Source: Actinobacteria bacterium IMCC26077 (GTDB taxonomy: Bacteria > Actinomycetota > Actinomycetes > Nanopelagicales > Nanopelagicaceae). Taken from it: a DNA stretch of 64,000 nt. Of this stretch, positions 58,288-64,000 are shown piece by piece. Position 1 is the stretch's first letter; each line of letters starts with the position of its first letter. The stretch is taken from the NCBI GenBank assembly GCA_002284915.1, contig CP015606.1, positions 1,426,001 through 1,490,000 of the forward strand. Reading direction: 5' to 3'. A model generated the notes under the pieces. That model searched no databases, was not told the DNA's origin, and saw only the letters and a program-made list of their open reading frames with translations. Position numbers and translations under genes: made by a program.

Positions 58288-58359
58288 TGGGCGGTGAGGG
58301 TTTCGAACCCCCGACATCCTCGGTGTAAGCGAGGCGCTCTACCGCTGAGCTAACCACCC
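58288..58359 (-). tRNA. tRNA-Val (anticodon TAC)
   Basis: A 72-nt cloverleaf on the minus strand. The acceptor stem is GGGTGGT with ACCGCCC (one G-U pair), the D-arm TTAGCTCAGC, the anticodon stem CTCGC/GCGAG-type pairing around TTACACC, and the T-arm GGGGGTTCGAAACCC. The discriminator base is A and CCA is not encoded. It lies 56 bases after the peroxiredoxin gene on the same strand. Confidence 0.95.
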
Positions 58360-58415
58360 AATGGAGCAACTCCCAAAGTCTAACCTATGCGGCAACCCGG
58401 AAAATTAGCGCCAAA

Positions 58416-58877
58416 TTAGAGCGCAGCTAAGGCTGCCTTGTATGCGGCGATATCGCGAGCTTCACCAGGGCCATTCAAAACGCTCCAAGCGATTTTCCCG
58501 CTCTTATCGATAATGAATGTGCCACGAGAAGCCATGCCGCGCTCGGGCATGAATACGCCGTAAGCCTTCGCTACATCACCATGTGGCCAGAAGTCAGCAA
58601 GGAGCGAGAACTTGTAGCCCTCATGCTCAGCAAATGCCTTGAGGCTAAACATTGGATCGCAAGAAATCGCAAGAAGCTCAACGCTCTCATTCTGAAATGC
58701 GGAGAGATCATCACGGAGCGAACAGAGTTCACCAGTGCAGATTCCGGAGAATGCAAATGGATAGAAGATGACAACTACATTCTTCTTTCCTCGAAAAGAG
58801 GCAAGGGAAACTTTCTCGCCATGTTGATTGATTAATTCAAACTCTGGTGCCATTGTCCCGACTGCTGGTGCTGACAT
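58416..58877 (-). CDS. Peroxiredoxin (AhpE-like)
   Basis: A 153-residue thiol peroxidase. The active site is YPFAFSGICTGELC, with the peroxidatic Cys in GICT preceded by the conserved Pro and Thr context, and the later catalytic Arg in MASRGTFIID. The pattern is that of the actinobacterial AhpE group, reduced by mycothiol/mycoredoxin in relatives. The second cysteine four residues on (ELC) might act as resolving residue. It lies between DUF3052 and tRNA-Val on the same strand. Confidence 0.92.
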   Translation of the reverse strand: MSAPAVGTMAPEFELINQHGEKVSLASFRGKKNVVVIFYPFAFSGICTGELCSLRDDLSAFQNESVELLAISCDPMFSLKAFAEHEGYKFSLLADFWPHGDVAKAYGVFMPERGMASRGTFIIDKSGKIAWSVLNGPGEARDIAAYKAALAAL

Positions 58878-58913
58878 GTCATCTCCTGTCTAGTGGGGTA
58901 AGTATGGTGGTAA

Positions 58914-59321
58914 TTACCGCCGACCGCCTTTTGGAGCGGTCAATTTGGTAGCGCTCCATTGAGCAGATGCGGCAAAGGTGGAAGTTTGGGTAAGACCCGC
59001 AGTTTGCGCGCTCTCTTGAATATCGCTCGGTTCAACATGTCCGGCGCGACCCATCTTGGGCGTGAATAACCAAATCACACCCTGCGCATCGAGAAAGGTC
59101 AGCGAATCCACTAAGGAATCAACGAGATCACCATCATCCTCGCGCCACCACAGTAGGACGACATCAACAACCTCTTGCGAGCCGTCATCAACTGGCGCAG
59201 CGCCAGCGGCGGTAAAAATCTCACTCCGGAGAGCATCGTCAGCGTCCTCGCGCTTACCGCTCTCCAGGATCACATCTCCCGGCTTAATCCCCAACCGGGC
59301 AGCCATTCCCATGCTGCTCAC
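58914..59321 (-). CDS. DUF3052 family protein
   Basis: A 135-residue acidic protein of the actinobacterial DUF3052 family: AARLGIKPGDVI, DVVLLWWREDDGDLVDSLVDSLTFL, GVIWLFTPKMGRAGHVEPSDIQESAQTAGL and SAQWSATKL. Function unknown. It is conserved beside aceE in many actinobacteria and lies divergent from it here. The start is a GTG at 59321, preceded by AAGGGAA at short spacing; an ATG three codons later is an alternative. Confidence 0.92.
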   Translation of the reverse strand: MSSMGMAARLGIKPGDVILESGKREDADDALRSEIFTAAGAAPVDDGSQEVVDVVLLWWREDDGDLVDSLVDSLTFLDAQGVIWLFTPKMGRAGHVEPSDIQESAQTAGLTQTSTFAASAQWSATKLTAPKGGRR

Positions 59322-59516
59322 TCACTTCCCTTCGACAGCTCCATCACGACCGTAGCGACCACGGCTGCCTTAATCCCACTACCAAAGGCGAAGGTTGGCA
59401 AGAGGGCGCCCCCAAGAAGCTTCGCGCCCCGATTATGAACCGAGGGGGTTTAGGGGGATGATTAGGCGCTAGCGGGAACGCTCAACTCAACCAAACCGAC
59501 CAGAAGCAGGAGCGAC
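59322..59516. promoter_or_regulatory. Divergent DUF3052/aceE intergenic region
   Basis: The 195 bases hold no gene. AGGAG sits five bases before the aceE ATG. An inverted repeat GGGCGC/GCGCCC, separated by about 15 bases, lies around 59405-59433 and could be an operator or attenuator. I see no clear -35/-10 pair for either direction. Confidence 0.4.
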
Positions 59517-62240
59517 ATGTCTCGGGAACTCCCCAAAGACACTGATATCCAGTTGATTGATCAACTGGTTGATAGCGACCCTGAAGAGACCGCCGAATGG
59601 CACCAATCCCTCGATGCCGCCCTTAAGAGCGACGGCCCAGAACGAGTTCGCTACCTCTTATTAAGTATGTTGCAACGTGCCCGCGAAAATGGCGTTGGCG
59701 TTGCATCCTTGCGGACCACCGATTACATCAACACCATCCCACCAGATCGGGAACCTGAATTTCCTGGCGATGAATTCTTAGAACGACGAATCCGCGCGTA
59801 TATCCGATGGAACGCAGCGATCACCGTCCATCGCGCACAACGCCCCGGCGTCGGAGTCGGCGGCCACATCTCCACCTATGCATCCTCTGCCTCTTTATAT
59901 GAAGTTGGCTTCAATCACTTCTTCCGCGGACCAGAACATTCTGGTGGCGGCGATCAAATCTTCTTCCAAGGTCATGCCTCGCCTGGCGTATATGGTCGCG
60001 CGTTCGTCGAAGGGCGACTGACCGAACAACAGATGGATGGATTCCGCCAAGAACTCTCCCACGCAGGTGGTGGACTCTCCTCATATCCACATCCGCGTCT
60101 TATGCCTGACTTCTGGCAATTCCCCACTGTCTCGATGGGGCTTGGACCGCTCAATGCGATCTACCAAGCTCGCTTCAATCGCTACTTACATAACCGTGGT
60201 ATCAAAGATACAAGCAATCAACGTGTCTGGGCATTCCTCGGTGATGGTGAAATCGATGAACCAGAGAGCATTAGCGCACTCGCGCTCGCAGCGCGAGAAC
60301 GGCTCGATAATTTAACTTTCGTTGTGAACTGCAACTTGCAACGACTCGATGGACCAGTACGTGGCAATGGGAAAATTATCCAAGAACTTGAATCTCTCTT
60401 CGGTGGCGCCGGCTGGAATGTCATCAAAGTTGTCTGGGGTCGGGAATGGGATGAACTCCTCTCCCAAGATCGCGAAGGCGCGCTCGTTAACATCATGAAC
60501 ACCACACTTGATGGCGACTTCCAAACCTATAAAGCAGAAGATGGTGGATTCATCCGAGAGCACTTCTTCGGAAAAGATCCTCGAACAGCCGCAATGGTTG
60601 CAAACTGGAGCGATGAGAAAATTTGGAACCTCAAGCGCGGTGGCCATGATTATCGGAAGCTCTACGCTGCATATCAAGCAGCCGTTACACATACTGGACA
60701 GCCAACCGTCATCCTCGCAAAGACCATCAAGGGCTGGACGCTCGGCTCCCACTTCGAGGGACGTAATGCCACACACCAGATGAAGAAGATGACCGCTGAC
60801 GATCTCAAAGAGTTCCGCGATCGCCTTCAGCTCCCGGTAAAGGATGAGGAGCTCGATCCATATCTGCCCCCTTACCTCTCCCTCCCGGAAGGCTCGAAAG
60901 AGCGCGAATACCTCATGGAACGCCGGAAGGCTCTTGGCGGCTTTGTCCCTGCGCGTCGGGCCACCTCGCGCCCCCTTCCAGCGCCTGCGGAATCGGCATT
61001 TGAGAGCGCTGCACGAGGCTCAGGGCAACAGAGCGTGGCGACCACGATGGCATTTGTACGCCTGCTCAAGGATCTCGCCAAGGATCCCGGCATTGGATCG
61101 CGCATCGTTCCGATCATCCCCGATGAGGCGCGCACCTTCGGCATGGACTCCCTCTTCCCCACGATGAAGATCTATTCACCTCATGGCCAGAAGTACACCG
61201 CAGTCGATCGCGAGTTGATGCTCTCGTATAAAGAATCAACATCTGGCGTAATCCTCCATGAAGGTATCAACGAGGCAGGTTCAGTTGCTTCATTTACCGC
61301 GGTAGGAAGTTCCTACTCAACTCATAACGAACCGATGATTCCGATCTACATCTTCTACTCGATGTTCGGTTTCCAACGCACGGGTGATTCATTCTGGGCG
61401 GCAGCTGATCAACTCGTTCGAGGTTTTGTATTAGGCGCTACCGCTGGAAGAACTACACTCAACGGTGAAGGCCTTCAGCACGAGGATGGACACTCACATC
61501 TACTTGCCTCAACAAATCCCGCAGTCGTCGCCTACGACCCAGCTTTCGCATACGAGGTTGGGCACATCATCAAAGATGGAATCAGACGAATGTATGGTGA
61601 GAATAGCGAGAACATCTATTACTACCTCACCGTGTACAACGAGCCTTATATCCAACCCGCTCAGCCAGAGAATTTAGATGTTGAAGGATTACTCAAAGGC
61701 ATCTATCACCTCAAGGCTGGCGGCGGTGCAGAGCTGAGCGCACAAATCCTTGCCTCTGGCGTTGCAGTCAACTGGGCGCTCAAGGCGCAAGAGTTGTTGC
61801 TCAGCGATTGGAAAGTAAGCGCTGACGTCTGGTCAGTGACTTCATGGAACGAATTACGCCGCGATGGGCTCGCAGTCGATCGCCACAACATGATGCACCC
61901 AGAGAGCCTTGAAGAGGCTTACATCACGAAGAAGCTTGCTGGCACCTCAGGCCCGATTGTCGCGGTGAGTGATTTCATGCGCAGCGTGCAAGATCAGATT
62001 GCACCATGGCTCGGCACCCGCTTTGCCTCACTAGGCACAGATGGATTTGGGCTCTCTGATACTCGCGGCGCACTTCGACGCCACTTCCGCGTTGATGCTG
62101 AATCAATCGTGGTCGCCACGCTCTCTCGCCTTGCGCTCGAGGGCAAGATTGCTGCCTCAGTTGTCCAAGAGGCGCTCGATAAATATGCCCTCCACGATGT
62201 ATCCGCTGCAGATCCAGGGAATACTGAAGGTTCTGGTTAA
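59517..62240 (+). CDS. aceE: Pyruvate dehydrogenase E1 component, homodimeric
   Basis: A 907-residue alpha2-type E1 enzyme, the thiamine-diphosphate decarboxylase of the pyruvate dehydrogenase complex. The N-terminal half has [35 protein letters not shown] and the ThDP motif [16 protein letters not shown]...VVNCNLQ. The middle domain contains [15 protein letters not shown] and the C-terminal part [20 protein letters not shown]. It converts pyruvate to acetyl groups on E2 lipoyl domains. E2 and E3 genes are not adjacent, as is usual in actinobacteria. An AGGAG sits before the ATG. Confidence 0.97.
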   Translation: MSRELPKDTDIQLIDQLVDSDPEETAEWHQSLDAALKSDGPERVRYLLLSMLQRARENGVGVASLRTTDYINTIPPDREPEFPGDEFLERRIRAYIRWNAAITVHRAQRPGVGVGGHISTYASSASLYEVGFNHFFRGPEHSGGGDQIFFQGHASPGVYGRAFVEGRLTEQQMDGFRQELSHAGGGLSSYPHPRLMPDFWQFPTVSMGLGPLNAIYQARFNRYLHNRGIKDTSNQRVWAFLGDGEIDEPESISALALAARERLDNLTFVVNCNLQRLDGPVRGNGKIIQELESLFGGAGWNVIKVVWGREWDELLSQDREGALVNIMNTTLDGDFQTYKAEDGGFIREHFFGKDPRTAAMVANWSDEKIWNLKRGGHDYRKLYAAYQAAVTHTGQPTVILAKTIKGWTLGSHFEGRNATHQMKKMTADDLKEFRDRLQLPVKDEELDPYLPPYLSLPEGSKEREYLMERRKALGGFVPARRATSRPLPAPAESAFESAARGSGQQSVATTMAFVRLLKDLAKDPGIGSRIVPIIPDEARTFGMDSLFPTMKIYSPHGQKYTAVDRELMLSYKESTSGVILHEGINEAGSVASFTAVGSSYSTHNEPMIPIYIFYSMFGFQRTGDSFWAAADQLVRGFVLGATAGRTTLNGEGLQHEDGHSHLLASTNPAVVAYDPAFAYEVGHIIKDGIRRMYGENSENIYYYLTVYNEPYIQPAQPENLDVEGLLKGIYHLKAGGGAELSAQILASGVAVNWALKAQELLLSDWKVSADVWSVTSWNELRRDGLAVDRHNMMHPESLEEAYITKKLAGTSGPIVAVSDFMRSVQDQIAPWLGTRFASLGTDGFGLSDTRGALRRHFRVDAESIVVATLSRLALEGKIAASVVQEALDKYALHDVSAADPGNTEGSG

Positions 62241-63439
62241 ACGCTCGCGCGTCTGAAGAAATACCCAACGAACATCAACATGATGCATGGGATGAGCAGC
62301 GCAATCGGAAGTCCAAAGAGACCAGCTGCGATGGCGACGATATTTTTCACGACAAAGACTGCCAGGTTCTGAAAGAGCGCTAGTTGCGAAATCACCGCGC
62401 TCGTTCCAAGATCGCTCCGCTCAATACCGCGCAGGTTAAATACCGCCCACATAAAGGAGAGCCCATAACCGCCACCGGCAACTCCGATGCCACAGACGAC
62501 TAAGCCAAGAATCGGAGATGTGCCAGCTACTACTTTGCCAAAGATGATTCCAAGTCCCATTGAGAGACCGCCGGCAATGCCGAAAACCGTGACCAGCTTC
62601 TCTAGGTTGTATCGCTTCTCTAATCGACTGAAATTAAATCGCCCGATGATCATTGCAAAGATAAATACAAAGTATGGAACGACGCTGAGCGAGGCGTCGA
62701 GCCCTAACTCTTCGCGGCCATAGATTGAAGACCAATCTGCAGTAATAAACTCAAGGATGCTCCCAAAGAGCAGACCGAAGGCGACAATCCAATCCACTTT
62801 GAGACTGGTAAAGAATTTTGCTAGGACAAAAGCATCTTTCTCGGCAGCTTGCGGATTCTTTCCTAAAAATAGCGGAGATAATTTTCGAATAATGATTAGA
62901 GTCACGATTGTCACAACAGCGCTTAGCGCCGTGACATGAACTTCTATCGACAGCAACTTAGCGACGATAATCGAGATGACTGAAGTTAAGAGCGCGCCAA
63001 TCGACCACACGCCAGACATGCGCGATGCAAACCCATTTTGAAGGCGCTCCTGCATCCACATCGTTTGCGTAGTAATGGAAACGTGGAAGCCCGAGATGGA
63101 AGCAGCAATGAAAATATTGACGAACATGAAAAAGACTGGGCTAGTCACCCAGGTCGCCGCCGCAATCAGGGTGAAAGTTGCGATCGAACTAATCGTGAGG
63201 ATTCGGCGAACACCGTGAACATGGACTAAGTGCCCCATCACGAGGAAGGCAGTCAAAGATCCGATAGTGCCTAACGTTAGGAGTGAACCGAATTCCGCAT
63301 TACTGAGGCCGAGATTTCGTTTTACATCCACGAACCTGGTGACCCAACTCATGATTCCAAGGCCAAAGAGGAAATGTAGGCTCGAAAAGAGACGCTGTTG
63401 CCCTCGAGTTATCCCAGAGGATTGTTCGCTACTACTCAA
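62237..63439 (-). CDS. MFS transporter
   Basis: A 400-residue transporter with twelve hydrophobic helices and the major-facilitator pattern: [36 protein letters not shown] (loop 2-3 motif weakly conserved), and the central charged loop around residues 190-215. It resembles fucose-type or cyanate-type MFS proteins in size only; the substrate is unknown. It overlaps the YbbN-like gene by 4 bases and converges with aceE. Confidence 0.9.
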   Translation of the reverse strand: MSSSEQSSGITRGQQRLFSSLHFLFGLGIMSWVTRFVDVKRNLGLSNAEFGSLLTLGTIGSLTAFLVMGHLVHVHGVRRILTISSIATFTLIAAATWVTSPVFFMFVNIFIAASISGFHVSITTQTMWMQERLQNGFASRMSGVWSIGALLTSVISIIVAKLLSIEVHVTALSAVVTIVTLIIIRKLSPLFLGKNPQAAEKDAFVLAKFFTSLKVDWIVAFGLLFGSILEFITADWSSIYGREELGLDASLSVVPYFVFIFAMIIGRFNFSRLEKRYNLEKLVTVFGIAGGLSMGLGIIFGKVVAGTSPILGLVVCGIGVAGGGYGLSFMWAVFNLRGIERSDLGTSAVISQLALFQNLAVFVVKNIVAIAAGLFGLPIALLIPCIMLMFVGYFFRRASV

Positions 63440-64000
63440 AATAAAGCCCTCGCCAATGCACTTCTCGCCTTTACCAATTCAGGATCATCTGGTTCTAACA
63501 TCGCAAAAAGAGACAATACCTGAAGTCGTATCGATTCCCGCTCATCTGCCTCTGTGAGTTGTATGAGATTGATCAATCGAGCGAATGCACCCGGAATATC
63601 ACCAGATAAAAATTGAAAATCGGCAGCTAATTTTTGGAGGGTGTGATTTGCTGGATCAGCCTCCGCTTTTGTCATCACCTCCACTCCGTCGTGTCCGGTG
63701 ATTCGTTCTAGTAATTCGATGTTGGCAATGCCGGCAACAGCATCTTTATCATTTGGTTTACGCGCGAGTAACTTGGCGAACTCCGATTTCGCACGATTTA
63801 AGTCATTTGCTGCCAACGCTCCGTGCGCTGCAGTCACCTCAGGTTCTTCGGTCTCTGCGCTCTCCTTAGAAGTGCCGCTCTCGGATAATCCCTGCTTCCG
63901 GGCGAGGGCGACTACTTTCTCTAATAACTCCGTGAGTTGTTCCACCGGAAGTAAGCCCTCAAAGAGCGGCGCCACTTGCCCGGCAATCAGCGCGATTGTC
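63436..64000 (-). CDS. YbbN/CnoX-like thioredoxin-TPR chaperone, C-terminal part (partial)
   Basis: The visible 187 residues run into the right edge in frame (TIALIAGQVAPLFEGLLPVEQL...), which matches the end of a thioredoxin domain (xGQxxxxFxGxxPxxQL). A helical region with TPR-like units follows: HGALAANDLNRAKSEFAKLLARKPNDKDAVAGIANIELL. The arrangement is that of YbbN/CnoX, which binds oxidised or unfolded clients and cooperates with GroEL. The GTG at 63975 is not the real start, because homology continues past the edge. It overlaps the MFS gene by 4 bases. Confidence 0.85.
   Translation of the reverse strand, partial: TIALIAGQVAPLFEGLLPVEQLTELLEKVVALARKQGLSESGTSKESAETEEPEVTAAHGALAANDLNRAKSEFAKLLARKPNDKDAVAGIANIELLERITGHDGVEVMTKAEADPANHTLQKLAADFQFLSGDIPGAFARLINLIQLTEADERESIRLQVLSLFAMLEPDDPELVKARSALARALF

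Noticed and set aside
58198-58317. 118-residue reading of the 78-aa ORF through the tRNA
   Set aside because: Its first codons lie in the tRNA-Val gene; a good ribosome binding site serves the internal ATG.

Overview
The window looks like a chromosomal segment of a small-genome actinobacterium of intermediate G+C content. Pointers are a homodimeric pyruvate dehydrogenase E1 (aceE) divergent from a DUF3052 gene, a fused RNase HI/histidine phosphatase followed by a coiled-coil zinc-ribbon protein and Nif3, an AhpE-type peroxiredoxin, a polyprenol-phosphate mannosyltransferase, and many genes with a -10 box about six bases before the start codon and no ribosome binding site (leaderless mRNAs). 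A planktonic freshwater lineage such as Nanopelagicales (acI) would fit, but this is inference from gene content.

Layout. 1-12.2 kb is a carbohydrate/sugar-acid catabolism region: five short-chain dehydrogenases, two TIM-barrel sugar isomerases/epimerases, an enolase-superfamily dehydratase, a MmgE/PrpD protein, an alpha/beta hydrolase, a VOC protein, a zinc-family alcohol dehydrogenase, a hexulose-phosphate-synthase-like enzyme and a LacI regulator with a candidate operator. 12.2-18.9 kb holds an ABC-F ATPase, a Ste24-type protease, a GNAT enzyme, a GAF-LuxR regulator coupled to an SGNH hydrolase, and an ArsC/aquaporin pair. 18.9-23.8 kb is a four-gene operon of exported proteins (PEBP, two metallophosphoesterases, a YHYH protein). 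23.9-33.0 kb is mixed housekeeping and metabolic genes.

33.1-37.65 kb is the most unusual part. The RNase P RNA gene (rnpB, minus strand) is followed by four further direct copies of its 3' end. They are spaced 0.5-1.3 kb apart, and each interval holds one to three AT-rich accessory genes in the same orientation, several with their own leaderless promoter just inside the repeat. This looks like a tandem cassette array built by repeated insertion at the rnpB 3' end. No recombinase gene lies in the window.

37.65-46.2 kb carries pnuC, an amidohydrolase, ridA, a ketone-body utilisation pair (acetoacetyl-CoA synthetase, 3-hydroxybutyrate dehydrogenase), the RNase HI/zinc-ribbon/Nif3 operon and an ASCH protein. 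46.3-58.0 kb is a two-gene unit: a 3319-residue exported repeat protein (14 InlB-type repeats, Fn3 and Ig-like domains, a glycine-rich block, an alanine-rich coiled coil) and a 570-residue multi-pass membrane protein overlapping it by 4 bases. 58-64 kb has a tRNA-Val, peroxiredoxin, DUF3052, aceE, an MFS transporter and the 3' part of a YbbN-like gene cut by the window edge. Apart from rnpB, no stretch over 300 bases lacks a gene.
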